Assembly: GCA_002148405.1 (NCBI GenBank)
Contig: MUGG01000005.1
Coordinates: forward strand, 1-64,000
From: Alkalinema sp. CACIAM 70d
GTDB taxonomy: Bacteria; Cyanobacteriota; Cyanobacteriia; Leptolyngbyales; Leptolyngbyaceae
DNA length: 64,000 bases
Reading direction: 5' to 3'
Shown here: piece by piece, positions 17,550-27,093 of the stretch
Layout: the number at the start of each line of letters is the position of its first letter
Position numbering within the stretch: the first letter of the stretch is position 1
Made by a program: the position numbers and the translations under genes
Notes under the pieces: generated by a model
Told to the model about the DNA's origin: nothing
Database searches by the model: none
Seen by the model: the letters and a program-made list of their open reading frames with translations, nothing else

Positions 17550-19103
17550 CTAGTGCATGAAGTGCCGAACTCCCGTGAGCACCATGACAATTCCTAACTC
17601 GTTGGCCGCGTCGATCGAATCCTGATCGCGCATACTGCCCCCCGGCTGCACGATCGCCGTAATGCCCGCCGCTGCCGCCGTGCGTACAGAATCATCAAAC
17701 GGGAAGAATCCATCGCTCGCCAACACAGCACCCTGGACTTTATTGGCCGCCTGTTCTAGGGCAATTTTTGCGGAGCCGACGCGATTCATTTGCCCCGCGC
17801 CAACGCCGATCGTAGTGCGATCCTTGGCCACAACGATCGCGTTGGACTTGACATGCTTACAAATCTTCCAGGCAAAGAGCAACTCTTGCAGTTCCGCTTC
17901 CGTGGGTTGTTTGTCCGTCACAATTTTCCAGTCAGCGGGATTGGCCACGATCGTGTCAGCCGCTTGGACAAGGAAGCCACCCGCAATATCTTTCACCAGA
18001 TATTCCGACCCCCCGCGCAAATCCGGTAGGACGAGGACGCGCACATTACCCTTCTTCGCTAGAATCTCCTGGGCATCGGCATCGCAACCCGGAGCAACAA
18101 CGCATTCGAGAAAGGTTTTCGTCAATTCGCTAGCCGTAGCAGCATCGATCGGACGATTCAGCGCAACAATGCCGCCGAAAGCAGATGTGGAATCGGCATT
18201 AAAAGCTTTGGTGTAGGCTTCGAGAATTGTAGAGCCCATGGCTGAACCACAGGGGTTCGTGTGTTTAATAATCGTTGCCGCAGGATCGGCATCCACGAAT
18301 TCAGTAATGATCCGACGAGCCGCTTCTAGATCAACTAAATTGTTGTAACTCAGTTCCTTCCCTTGTAACTTAGTAGCCGCTGCCCAGCCCGTTGCCGTTG
18401 CACCGGTTTGATACCAAGCAGCGGGTTGGTGGGGATTTTCGCCGTAGCGGAGGGCTTGGAGTTGCTGCCCCGCGATCGCGAAGGTTTGCGGCAACGGCGA
18501 TTCGCTCGCTTCGGTAATTTGCTGCTCTAGATAGGTGGAAATGGCGCGATCGTAGGCAGCGGTGTGTTGGAAGGCTGCGAGGGCTGATTTTTGGCGGAAT
18601 TGGAGAGAGACGTTACCCTGGCTGCTGCGGAATTCTTCTACGTAGGTAGCGTACTGGGCCGGATTGGTCAAAATCGTCAGGTGGGCATGGTTTTTCGCCG
18701 AAGCCCGCACCATTGCAGGGCCACCGATGTCAATCTGTTCGATCGCATCTTCCAGCATGACGCCGGGTTTTGCGATCGTCTGTTCAAAGGGGTAGAGGTT
18801 AACCACCACAAGGTCGATCGGGCGAATGTCATTGGCCTCCAGATCCGCAACATGATCGGACAAATCCCGTCGAGCCAGGATGCCGCCGTGAATCTTGGGA
18901 TGGAGAGTTTTCACCCGCCCCCCCAAAATTTCCGGCGACCCTGTGTAATCAGACACTTTCGTAACCGGCAGTCCAGCCTCCTTCAGGGTTTTCGCAGTGC
19001 CACCACTACTGATGATATCGAAACCAAATTCGTTCACCAATTGGGTCGCAAACTCAACCAGCCCGGTTTTATCCGAGACACTCAAGAGGGCCAGACGTAC
19101 CAT
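17550..19103 (-). CDS. purH: Bifunctional AICAR transformylase/IMP cyclohydrolase PurH
   Basis: PurH performs the last two steps of IMP synthesis: formylation of AICAR with 10-formyl-THF and ring closure. The 517-residue protein has the N-terminal cyclohydrolase (MGS-like) domain with SDKTGLVEFA, SSGGTAKTL and GGRVKTLHPKIHGG. The transformylase domain shows LRYGENPHQ near residue 219 and KHTNPCGSA near 279, and the C-terminus has the SDGFFPFDDS and GGSMRDQDSI segments. It is full length and monocistronic. Confidence 0.97.
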   Translation of the reverse strand: MVRLALLSVSDKTGLVEFATQLVNEFGFDIISSGGTAKTLKEAGLPVTKVSDYTGSPEILGGRVKTLHPKIHGGILARRDLSDHVADLEANDIRPIDLVVVNLYPFEQTIAKPGVMLEDAIEQIDIGGPAMVRASAKNHAHLTILTNPAQYATYVEEFRSSQGNVSLQFRQKSALAAFQHTAAYDRAISTYLEQQITEASESPLPQTFAIAGQQLQALRYGENPHQPAAWYQTGATATGWAAATKLQGKELSYNNLVDLEAARRIITEFVDADPAATIIKHTNPCGSAMGSTILEAYTKAFNADSTSAFGGIVALNRPIDAATASELTKTFLECVVAPGCDADAQEILAKKGNVRVLVLPDLRGGSEYLVKDIAGGFLVQAADTIVANPADWKIVTDKQPTEAELQELLFAWKICKHVKSNAIVVAKDRTTIGVGAGQMNRVGSAKIALEQAANKVQGAVLASDGFFPFDDSVRTAAAAGITAIVQPGGSMRDQDSIDAANELGIVMVLTGVRHFMH

Positions 19104-19201
19104 GATGGGTTCCTTTCATTGCAGGTTCAACAAGGAACTAGGGTACAGGGTTTGGGGAACGGGGGGAAGGGTTGATGGGTTGATTCGTTCATCAGTGGCT
19201 T

Positions 19202-19453
19202 CTAGTCCTGCGGCTCTTGCTTGAGGTTGAAATTCCCCACGATCGACAGCACCGTGCCGATGACCGCCATCAGGCCACCCACCCCGATCGCCAAATTGGG
19301 ATAGTATCCACCCCGTTGCAACGTCCCCATCCAAGTCGCCGTCAGTTCCGACTGGGTGAGGTTGTGGGCAATCACGGGAGAAAGATAAATCAGGGCAGCT
19401 CCCACCAGCAACCAAGAGGCCATGGACGCTAAGAGAAAAACGAACTTCAGCAT
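19202..19453 (-). CDS. Small hypothetical membrane protein
   Basis: This 83-residue protein has two hydrophobic helices, near residues 5-28 and 53-75, joined by a loop with TATWMGTLQRGGYYPN. It lies about 100 bp upstream of purH on the same strand, and cotranscription is possible. Many cyanobacteria have such conserved two-helix proteins; I cannot name the family. Confidence 0.6.
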   Translation of the reverse strand: MLKFVFLLASMASWLLVGAALIYLSPVIAHNLTQSELTATWMGTLQRGGYYPNLAIGVGGLMAVIGTVLSIVGNFNLKQEPQD

Positions 19454-19720
19454 AAAATTTTCGCCCAGGAGATTTTAAGACAGGAGGAAACCGGGATTCT
19501 GGTCAATCTGCATTTCATCCTACCAAACCCGATCGTAGAAATACGTTACTCTAATGGCCTATCGGCTTTTCAGAATTTGCCGGACAGGGGAATTGTTGGG
19601 TCGAAAATAGGAGATCCAACCCATTCAATGCATTCCCGTTAATAACTGGAGCTATCTGATTGGGGTCAATCCTAAAGTGCGTGAATTCTAAAATACGTGA
19701 AGTCAATTGGGATGAGAGCA

Positions 19721-20431
19721 ATGGCCAAACTGTTGGTGATTAAAACGGGAACCACCATGGACGCGCTGCGGGAACAGCGGGGAGACTTTGAACAATGGAT
19801 TATTGACGCGATGGAACTCTCCGCCGATGAAGTGATGGTAACGGATGTGAGTTTAGGGGAGGAATTACCGGAGTATCATCAAATTAGTGGTATTGCGATT
19901 ACTGGATCCCATGCGATGGTGACGGAACATCGAGACTGGAGTGAATACACGGCGGAATGGTTGAAAATTGCGGCGGAAAAGCAAATTCCAACGATCGGGA
20001 TTTGCTACGGCCATCAATTGCTTGCCTATGCCCTGGGCGGGAAAGTTGATTTTAATCCTAAGGGTCGGGAAGTGGGCACGATCGACATTACCTTGCAACC
20101 CGCAGCCCAAACTGACTCCCTCTTTCGGGGCTTGCCAGATACGATCGCGGTACAACTGAGCCATCGCCAAGCAGTTTTGGAATTGCCGGAACAGGTGGAA
20201 TGGTTAGCCTCCAGCACCCTGGCAGAGAATCAAGCCTTTCGCTACGGAGAAGTGGTGTGGGGTACGCAATTTCATCCGGAATTCGATCGCCACATCACCC
20301 AAGCCTACACAGAATACGCCTGGGAAGGACTGCGGGCCGAAGGATTTGATCCCCATGCTATCTACCACAGCATCCAAGAAACCCCGATCGGCCTAGAGAT
20401 CATGCAACGGTTTACCGCGATCGTTCGATAA
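19721..20431 (+). CDS. Class I glutamine amidotransferase
   Basis: This 236-residue protein is a GATase1-type enzyme similar to the glutaminase domain of GMP synthase. The catalytic triad is visible: nucleophile C95 in GICYGHQLL, then H185 and E187 in TQFHPEFD. It has no partner synthase domain, so it may hydrolyse gamma-glutamyl compounds or work with a separate subunit. ATG 19721 is chosen; ATG 19712 and GTG 19697 are in frame upstream. The esterase gene follows after 87 bp on the same strand. Confidence 0.85.
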   Translation: MAKLLVIKTGTTMDALREQRGDFEQWIIDAMELSADEVMVTDVSLGEELPEYHQISGIAITGSHAMVTEHRDWSEYTAEWLKIAAEKQIPTIGICYGHQLLAYALGGKVDFNPKGREVGTIDITLQPAAQTDSLFRGLPDTIAVQLSHRQAVLELPEQVEWLASSTLAENQAFRYGEVVWGTQFHPEFDRHITQAYTEYAWEGLRAEGFDPHAIYHSIQETPIGLEIMQRFTAIVR

Positions 20432-20518
20432 TTGGAAAGTGTGGTTGAATGAATGGGGCCGGTTATTCTCCGCAAGAATGCCTGCTGCAACACTCGCCAT
20501 CACTATTTGACTGAAGTT

Positions 20519-21157
20519 ATGACCCTCAAAGTCATTACAATACCTCCCAAGTCGGGAAAACCCCCTACAGGCACGATCGTAGTGCTGCACGGTTGGGGAG
20601 CCAACGCCGAAGATGCAGCCTACTTTACCAGCCTGCTGGACATTCCCAACTATCAACTGCTGCTGCCCGATGCCCCTTTTCCCCATCCCTTCAATCCCGT
20701 TGGCAAGATGTGGTATGGCTTCCCGGAAACCTTTAATTTCACCGGAGAATGGGCGCATTTAGCCGACCTGCAAAATAGTCGATCGCGCTTATTGAACTGG
20801 CTGCAAACCTTACCCACCACCACTGGAGTCCCCCTGGAACGCACGATTTTAGGGGGCTTTTCCCAGGGGGGAGCCATGACGATCGAAGTTGGTTTGGAGT
20901 TACCGCTCGCAGGGTGTATGGTTCTCAGCGGCTATCGCCATGGCCCCATCCCTACGCTAACCCATCCGCCCAAAACCTTGATGGTACACGGTCAGATGGA
21001 TAACGTCGTGCCCCTTGCCGCCGCCCAGGAAACCCGCGATAGCTTACTGGAAGCAGGGGTCGATTTGCAGTATGAAGAATTTCCGGCCATGGGCCATGAA
21101 GTATCCAACAAAGTGCTCGATCGAATGCAAACCTTCATTCAGCAAGTTTTGGGTTAA
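20519..21157 (+). CDS. Alpha/beta hydrolase (carboxylesterase/phospholipase type)
   Basis: This 212-residue protein is a small serine hydrolase of the carboxylesterase/lysophospholipase group. It has the oxyanion loop LHGWGANA near residues 23-30, nucleophile S115 in GGFSQGGAM, D161 in HGQMDNVVP and H193 in FPAMGHEV. No signal peptide is seen. ATG 20519 starts the conserved fold directly. The substrate cannot be read from the sequence. Confidence 0.88.
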   Translation: MTLKVITIPPKSGKPPTGTIVVLHGWGANAEDAAYFTSLLDIPNYQLLLPDAPFPHPFNPVGKMWYGFPETFNFTGEWAHLADLQNSRSRLLNWLQTLPTTTGVPLERTILGGFSQGGAMTIEVGLELPLAGCMVLSGYRHGPIPTLTHPPKTLMVHGQMDNVVPLAAAQETRDSLLEAGVDLQYEEFPAMGHEVSNKVLDRMQTFIQQVLG

Positions 21158-21174
21158 CAGGTATTCGGGCAGCT

Positions 21175-21206
21175 AATTATTTGTACAACCAATCATTTGT
21201 ACTAGG
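21175..21206. repeat. 16-bp tandem duplication
   Basis: aattatttgtacaacc (21175-21190) is followed directly by aatcatttgtactagg (21191-21206), downstream of the esterase gene. Confidence 0.8.
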
Positions 21207-21358
21207 TTCTCGTACCACGCATTTATCCACATTTATCAACGTTCCGTTAAAGTTCGCCAGGATACAAAAACATCGCATAAAATTTACTCAGAGGGGTAAT
21301 GCCGATAACCCTTGGGTTGGTTAACGTAGAGGCATCGGTTGCGAGGGAGGTGACGGCA

Positions 21359-21571
21359 ATGGCTACACTGAATTTCGAAACAATGGATGTCACCCAGTTG
21401 ACAGAAGAAGATGTGGCGGAACTGGCAGTTCGCCTGGAACAGGATGATTACGAAAGTGTGTTTGATTGCCTCAATGATTGGCATCTCATGCGCGCGATCG
21501 CCTTCCAAAAACCGGAGCTAGTGGAACCCTATATGTATTTGCTGGATTTGGAAGCCTTTGATGAGTCCTAG
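21359..21571 (+). CDS. DUF2555 family protein
   Basis: This 70-residue cyanobacterial protein matches DUF2555: ...TEEDVAELAVRLEQDDY, FDCLNDWHLMRAIAFQ and PELVEPYMYLLDLEAFDE are in order. It is acidic and soluble, with function unknown. An in-frame ATG at 21299 would add 20 residues; the inner ATG 21359 matches the usual length. Confidence 0.8.
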   Translation: MATLNFETMDVTQLTEEDVAELAVRLEQDDYESVFDCLNDWHLMRAIAFQKPELVEPYMYLLDLEAFDES

Positions 21572-21637
21572 TCATTGACTGGTGTTTGATCGGTTTCCAA
21601 TATTCAATTAATTCGTAATTGCAAGCCAGAACGATCC

Positions 21638-21830
21638 CCCTAAATCCCCCTTATTAAGGGGACTTTGAAAAATTAAGGGGGACTTTGAAAAAAACTGGCC
21701 GAATTCCCCCCTTAATAAGGGGGGAGCGAATCTGTAGCGTTGACAGATCAATTAATAAGGGGGGAGCGAATCTGTAGCGTTGACAGATCAATTTGGTATA
21801 ACCCATCAAGATTGGTATAACCCATCAAGA
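21638..21830. repeat. Dispersed-repeat-like region with 40-bp and 19-bp tandem duplications
   Basis: The region starts with ccccctaaatcccccttatt / aaggggac inverted segments and repeats gggactttgaaaa. A 40-bp unit starting ttaataagg is present twice at 21712-21751 and 21752-21791, and a unit ttggtataacccatcaaga is then present twice to about 21830. C-rich/G-rich repeats of this kind are widespread in filamentous cyanobacteria. It sits between the DUF2555 and coaBC genes. Confidence 0.85.
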
Positions 21831-21887
21831 TTAGAAGGTTTACAGAGAGGGTGTGCGTAACACCCTTTTGTTTTGGGAGCAAATCTT

Positions 21888-23102
21888 ATGCTGTCTGGAA
21901 AGCATATTCTCATTGGTATTGGTGGCGGGATTGCTGCCTACAAAGCTTGCCAAGTTGTTTCGCACTTAGCCCAAGCGGGGGCAGAGGTGCGCGTCATTCT
22001 CACCGAAGCAGCCCAGCAGTTTGTCACGCCCCTTACCTTTGCCACCCTGAGCCGCCATCCCGCCTATACCGATCGTGACTTCTGGCAACCCAACCAGGGC
22101 CGACCCTTACATATCGAATTGGGCGAGTGGGCTGATCTGTTTGTCCTGATGCCGCTGACGGCCAATACCTTGGGCAAGCTCACCTACGGACTGGCGGATA
22201 ACTTGCTGACCAATACCGTTTTGGCTTCGATCTGTCCCGTGCTGTTGGCTCCAGCGATGAATACGGATATGTGGGAGCAACAGGCGGTACAACGCAACTG
22301 GCAGCAACTCTTCCAAGATCCCCGCTACCATGCCGCTAATCCTGGGGCGGGACTGCTGGCCTGCGATCGGGTGGGCATAGGGCGCATGGCAGAACCGGAG
22401 GAACTGTTACCCCAGATCCAATCCTTGCTGTATACCCAAGGTCGTCGCGATTTATCGGGTAAGCGAATTTTAATCAGTGCAGGGGGGACGCGGGAATTCC
22501 TCGATCCCGTCAGATTCTTGGGAAATCCTTCCACGGGAAAGATGGGAGCCGCCTTAGCCTTGGCTGCCCTGCATCGCGGTGCCCAGGTCACGTTTGTCTA
22601 CGGTTCCGGCACGGTTAATCTGGCGTTGCTGAAATCGGCCAAGGTGTTAGTGACGCCCGCCGCTGCAGAAATGGAAGCCGTCATGCACCAGGAACTGCCC
22701 CAGGCGGATTGGATTATTCTTTGTGCAGCGGTTGCTGATATGAAACCTGCGGAGTACCGAGATTACAAACTCCCCAAAGCCGAGTTACCCAAGGCCATTC
22801 CCACGATCGCGGTACCGGACATCGCTGCCGGGTTAGCCCAACGGAAACACCCCCAGCAACGACTGATCGGCTTTGCAGCCCAGACGGGAGATTACGTCAC
22901 CCCCGCCTTGGAAAAATTGCAACGCAAAGGACTCGACGCGATCGTCGCCAACCCGATCGATCAACCCAATAGCGGCTTTGGTGCAGACCAAAATCAAGCC
23001 GTCATCTGCGATCGATCGGGCCACCAAGTCGCGATCGAACCGTGCAGCAAACTAGAAATGGCCCACAAAATTTTCGACTTCCTGCAAGCAGGCAAAGTCT
23101 GA
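21888..23102 (+). CDS. coaBC: Bifunctional CoaBC (phosphopantothenoylcysteine decarboxylase/synthetase)
   Basis: CoaBC joins cysteine to 4'-phosphopantothenate (CoaB) and decarboxylates the product (CoaC) in coenzyme A synthesis. The 404-residue protein has the flavin-binding N-terminus [23 protein letters not shown], and the [10 protein letters not shown] segment of the CoaC active site. The CoaB half has the [18 protein letters not shown] block and FAAQTG. ATG 21888 is the right start; a TTG at 21873 precedes it. It is full length and monocistronic. Confidence 0.96.
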   Translation: MLSGKHILIGIGGGIAAYKACQVVSHLAQAGAEVRVILTEAAQQFVTPLTFATLSRHPAYTDRDFWQPNQGRPLHIELGEWADLFVLMPLTANTLGKLTYGLADNLLTNTVLASICPVLLAPAMNTDMWEQQAVQRNWQQLFQDPRYHAANPGAGLLACDRVGIGRMAEPEELLPQIQSLLYTQGRRDLSGKRILISAGGTREFLDPVRFLGNPSTGKMGAALALAALHRGAQVTFVYGSGTVNLALLKSAKVLVTPAAAEMEAVMHQELPQADWIILCAAVADMKPAEYRDYKLPKAELPKAIPTIAVPDIAAGLAQRKHPQQRLIGFAAQTGDYVTPALEKLQRKGLDAIVANPIDQPNSGFGADQNQAVICDRSGHQVAIEPCSKLEMAHKIFDFLQAGKV

Positions 23103-23218
23103 TGATGGGAGTGCAATCAACAAAACTGTCCCTCACAGATCCCCCGTCCGTAAAATGGAGAATTCACTTTCGGGGGGTGTCGGGGGAGTAGAGTCCCCTG
23201 ACATAGCAGGGGGGCGGG

Positions 23219-23320
23219 GAGAAGTTCCCCGATCCATGCTGCGGAGCAGCCCCGACGATCGCGCCACATTACGAATCCATGCTGCGGAGCGCCCCAACGA
23301 TCGCGCCACACCCCGAACCC
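23219..23320. repeat. Imperfect duplication downstream of coaBC and speA
   Basis: The segment atccatgctgcggagc followed by gcccc, then acgatcgcgccaca, is present twice (from about 23231 and 23275) with a few differences. The surrounding 23103-23358 is GC-rich, with runs such as tcggggggtgtcggggga, and holds no convincing gene. The two flanking genes are convergent. Confidence 0.75.
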
Positions 23321-23358
23321 CAATTGGTACACCACCCTCTCCGTGCAGGAAAACCTAA

Positions 23359-25464
23359 CTACAGCGAAGACAAATAGGTATACCCGCTCAAACACCGCTC
23401 ATAATGCTGCAACAGCATTTGCGATTCCTGAAGGGAAATCTTGCCATCTTCCATCGCCACCTCCGTTTGCTGGCGGATACTTTCAATCAGATCCTCACTG
23501 TCGTACTGCACATAGCCCAACACCTCCTTCATCGTGTCGCCCTTCACCACATGCTCGATCGTGAACCCCTTAGGGGTGAGTTGGATATGCACCGCGTTCG
23601 TATCCCCAAACAGGTTGTGCAGGTTACCCATGATTTCCTGGTAGGCTCCGTTCAAGAACATACCTAGGTAATAGGGCTGCTCCGGTTGCAACTGGTGGAG
23701 TTCCAACACCGATTTCACATCCCGCAGATCAATAAACTGGTCGATTTTGCCGTCGCTATCACAGGTCAAATCCGCCAGAGTTGCCCGTTTGGTCGGTTCC
23801 TCCGTCAAGCGGTGGATCGGCATGATGGGAAAAAGTTGATCGATCGCCCAACTATCCGGGGCTGATTGAAACACAGACAAATTGATGTAGTAAATGGAAG
23901 CCATGATTTTTTCCAGGTCTTCCAACTCCTCCGGCACAAACTCCAACTGGTGCATCAGAGTTTGAATCTTATGACAGCAGGACCAATACAGCCGTTCCGC
24001 CCGCGCCCGTTCTGGCAAACTCAGATAGCCAAAACCAAATAGGCTCACCGCCTCTTCTTTAAACTGGGTCGCGTCGTTATAGGTTTCTTGCAGGTTGTCT
24101 AAGGAAATGGATTCGTAGGTTTCAAACAAGTTACGAATAATGAGATGCTCCCCCTCCTGCAAGGGCGTGATGACATCTTCCATTCCCGGCGCATCGCTAG
24201 ACCCTAGTACGTCAAACACCAGTACCGATTGGTGAGAGGCGATCGCGCGGCCACTTTCACTAACGATCGTCGGTACCGGAATGTTCGCTTGGGTGCAAGC
24301 ATCCTTCATCGCTGCCACCACATCATTAGCATAGTTCTGCATGTTGTAGTTTTTGGAGGCGTGGAAGTTGGTTTTGGAGCCGTCGTAATCCACCCCAAGG
24401 CCACCTCCCACATCGATGTAGCGCATTGGTGCCCCCAAACGCGACAGTTCCACGTAGATCTGTCCCGCTTCCCGAAAGGCTTCCTTTAGGACACTAATCG
24501 CTGAAATCTGGGAGCCAATGTGGAAATGCAGCAGTTGCAACGATTCCAGTAACCCTGCTTCCCGCAACTGTTCCACGGCGGTTAACACTTCCGGGATCGT
24601 TAAGCCAAATTTGGCCCGATCGCCCGCCGAGGTGCCCCAACGCCCAATCCCCTTCGCACTGAGTTTGGCCCGCACGCCGACGATTGGCTTGATCCCCAGC
24701 CTGTGGCTAGCTTCAATTACGCAGGCCACTTCTTCCAACTGTTCCAGCACGATAATGGCCGTTTTACCCAGCTTTTGCGCCAAGATAGCGGTTTCGATGT
24801 ATTCCCGATCCTTATAACCGTTACAGATCACCAAAGCTCCCGGCGTATTCAAGGAAGCCAAGGCAATTAAGAGTTCCGGCTTGGATCCCGCTTCCAGGCC
24901 AAATTGGTAGGGCTTGCCATACTTCACCAACGTTTCCACCAGGTGACGCTGTTGGTTGCACTTCACCGGAAACACACCTTTGTACACACCGGGATAGCTA
25001 TACCGGGCGATCGCCTTAGCAAAGCAGCCGTTGAGTCGCTCAATTCGATCTTCCAAAATGTCAGAAAAGCGAATGAGTAAAGGCAATTCCAAATTCCGCT
25101 GCTGCAAGGAATTCACTAAGTCAAACAAGTCCAGCGATCCCCCCCGCATTCCCTTGGGCGACACCACCACATGGCCAGCGGCATTAATCGAAAAATACGG
25201 CTCTCCCCAGCCCTGGATTCGATAGAGTTCCTCACTGTCTTCGATCGTCCAAGCCTCTGCATTCGTTGGGAGTTGCGGTTCTGGCGCAGATGGATGGGAC
25301 TTTAGCGAAGTGGAGAGAGCCACAGGCTGAGCCATGGAAGGGGAACTAGTTTGAGTACTCGGTTGAGCCACTGTCGGTTGAGACACTGTCGGTTGAGACA
25401 GTGGCTGAGTCGCCTGTTCTGTCAGTTCCTGTGGTTCAGTGGAGGATGCCGCAAATCCTGTCAT
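23359..25464 (-). CDS. speA: Biosynthetic arginine decarboxylase
   Basis: SpeA is a PLP enzyme that converts arginine to agmatine at the start of polyamine synthesis. The 701-residue protein has the PLP lysine K168 in GVFPVKCNQ, the HFHIGSQ and DVGGGLGVDYDG blocks, and the VSESGRAI segment. The first ~65 residues form a Ser/Thr/Gln/Pro-rich extension with repeated SQPTV/AQPST units before the enzyme fold, longer than in standard SpeA. The start could also lie further in, but no better ribosome-binding site is evident. Confidence 0.95.
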   Translation of the reverse strand: MTGFAASSTEPQELTEQATQPLSQPTVSQPTVAQPSTQTSSPSMAQPVALSTSLKSHPSAPEPQLPTNAEAWTIEDSEELYRIQGWGEPYFSINAAGHVVVSPKGMRGGSLDLFDLVNSLQQRNLELPLLIRFSDILEDRIERLNGCFAKAIARYSYPGVYKGVFPVKCNQQRHLVETLVKYGKPYQFGLEAGSKPELLIALASLNTPGALVICNGYKDREYIETAILAQKLGKTAIIVLEQLEEVACVIEASHRLGIKPIVGVRAKLSAKGIGRWGTSAGDRAKFGLTIPEVLTAVEQLREAGLLESLQLLHFHIGSQISAISVLKEAFREAGQIYVELSRLGAPMRYIDVGGGLGVDYDGSKTNFHASKNYNMQNYANDVVAAMKDACTQANIPVPTIVSESGRAIASHQSVLVFDVLGSSDAPGMEDVITPLQEGEHLIIRNLFETYESISLDNLQETYNDATQFKEEAVSLFGFGYLSLPERARAERLYWSCCHKIQTLMHQLEFVPEELEDLEKIMASIYYINLSVFQSAPDSWAIDQLFPIMPIHRLTEEPTKRATLADLTCDSDGKIDQFIDLRDVKSVLELHQLQPEQPYYLGMFLNGAYQEIMGNLHNLFGDTNAVHIQLTPKGFTIEHVVKGDTMKEVLGYVQYDSEDLIESIRQQTEVAMEDGKISLQESQMLLQHYERCLSGYTYLSSL

Positions 25465-25651
25465 GGTTTTCCTTCTGCCCTAAACGACCCTTTGAACCAA
25501 TCAGTCTATCGCATTTGACTTGGGCGTCACTGTATCGCATCCAGTTGATTTAAGACCACGGAAAATCTGGGTTAATCCTGATCCCTTCCCACTCAAGCTG
25601 CTAATCTGTTTTAGGAAATAATTGATTTCTTCAATTGCTTGGGAGACGCAG

Positions 25652-26101
25652 ATGGAAAGAACATTTGTCGCGGTTAAACCCGATGGTGTACAGCGCGGCC
25701 TCGTGTCGGAAATTATCGGTCGCTTTGAAAAAAAAGGATTTAAGCTCGTTGGGCTCAAGCTGATGAGCGTCAGCAAGGAACTGGCAGAAAGTCACTATGA
25801 TGTGCACAGAGAGCGCCCCTTCTTTGCAGGCTTAGTCGAATTCATCACCTCTGGCCCGATCGTGGCGATCGTGTTGGAAGGCGATGGCGTTGTAGCAGCG
25901 GCTCGGAAGATCATTGGCGCGACCAATCCCTTGACGGCTGAACCCGGTACCATTCGTGGGGACTTTGGGGTCAATATTGGCCGTAACATCATCCACGGTT
26001 CCGACGCGATCGAAACCGCTCAGCGGGAAATCGCATTGTGGTTCAAGGAAGAAGAACTCGTTTCCTGGACACCCACTATTTCGCCTTGGCTGTATGAATA
26101 A
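25652..26101 (+). CDS. ndk: Nucleoside-diphosphate kinase
   Basis: Ndk moves the terminal phosphate of ATP to other nucleoside diphosphates. The 149-residue protein begins [16 protein letters not shown] at ATG 25652 after a GGGAGA site. The phosphohistidine H115 is in NIIHGSDA, within the family signature. A strong HIP1-built hairpin follows the stop codon. Confidence 0.97.
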   Translation: MERTFVAVKPDGVQRGLVSEIIGRFEKKGFKLVGLKLMSVSKELAESHYDVHRERPFFAGLVEFITSGPIVAIVLEGDGVVAAARKIIGATNPLTAEPGTIRGDFGVNIGRNIIHGSDAIETAQREIALWFKEEELVSWTPTISPWLYE

Positions 26102-26136
26102 TGGCCTTTGAATAACGTTCTAGGCTGTGGGTGTAC

Positions 26137-26171
26137 AAAAAGCGATCGCGCATGATGCGCGATCGCTTTTT
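26137..26171. terminator. Bidirectional terminator between ndk and terC
   Basis: AAAAAGCGATCGCGCAT (26137-26153) is perfectly complementary to ATGCGCGATCGCTTTTT (26155-26171). With flanking A and T runs it can end both converging transcripts. Each arm contains a full HIP1 octamer. Confidence 0.9.
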
Positions 26172-26221
26172 ATTTAGACTGAATTTGTAGCTCCAGCAAA
26201 CTCAAATAAACTGTTTTTCAG

Positions 26222-27055
26222 TTAAGAAGCTTCCGAAGGTTCTTTCTCTGGAGCGCTAGGCAATGTTACCTTTTCCACCTCAGCATGGGACAGACTAGCG
26301 GGAATGATTTCTGGAGCTAAACTTTCTGGAACCGAACTTTCTGAAGCCGAACTTTCCGTGGTCGGTTGCAAATCTAAATCGGTGGGATACTTTTTCTTAG
26401 AAAATCCCCAGGTAAACAACACCGCGATCGCGACAACCATAACCCACTCCGGCGGTACAAAGCTGTCATTCACGACCCGCAGCAACAACCGAATTCCCAC
26501 CAGGGCAACAGTAATGTAGCCGGCATTTTCCAAATGGGTATATTCTTCTAGCCACTTGATGAATAAGCCTGCCATAAACCGCAGAGCAATGATCCCGATC
26601 GTGCCTCCCAACAGAATGACCCAGGTATCCTGAGCAACGGCGATCGCAGTGGTCACGCTGTCTAAGGAAAACGCCAAATCTGTGAAGGCAATCACGGGGA
26701 TCGCTTGCCAGAGCGTTTGAAAGCGTGGGCCGTGGTGTTCTCCTTCTTCATCCTCTGGTGAACTGAAAAATTGGTAGACCAACCATAACAGGTATAGCGC
26801 TCCTGCTAGTTCAAATTGCCACTGGTTGACCACTTGGGAGGCGACCAAAATCAAGCTCATCCGCAACACATAGGCCAAAATTAGACCAATGTTGAGGGCG
26901 CGACGTTCTAGTTTGGGATCCTGCAATCCTTGGGTCAGAGCCGCTAGGGCGATCGCATTATCAGCAGACAGAACCGCTTCCAACACCACCAACACGGGTA
27001 GTAAAGCTAGTGTTTGTAGACTGAAATGCGACGGAAAGTCTAAAAAATCCAACAT
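26222..27055 (-). CDS. TerC family membrane protein
   Basis: This 277-residue membrane protein belongs to the TerC family, whose members act in Mn2+ export or in membrane protein metalation; a plastid homologue is needed for thylakoid formation. About seven hydrophobic helices are seen. The motif LEAVLSADNAIALAAL near residues 24-39 and the FTDLAFSLDSVTTAIAV block near 123-139 carry the conserved Asp and Asn residues. The last 50 residues are a Ser/Pro/Glu-rich tail. A structured region lies upstream on the same strand. Confidence 0.9.
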   Translation of the reverse strand: MLDFLDFPSHFSLQTLALLPVLVVLEAVLSADNAIALAALTQGLQDPKLERRALNIGLILAYVLRMSLILVASQVVNQWQFELAGALYLLWLVYQFFSSPEDEEGEHHGPRFQTLWQAIPVIAFTDLAFSLDSVTTAIAVAQDTWVILLGGTIGIIALRFMAGLFIKWLEEYTHLENAGYITVALVGIRLLLRVVNDSFVPPEWVMVVAIAVLFTWGFSKKKYPTDLDLQPTTESSASESSVPESLAPEIIPASLSHAEVEKVTLPSAPEKEPSEAS

Positions 27056-27093
27056 TGCCCGCTCTTTGACCTACAGGATTATACGTTTCAGAT

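Noticed and set aside
23155..23358. Small plus-strand gene between coaBC and speA
   Set aside because: The frame lies in repeated GC-rich DNA with no ribosome-binding site.
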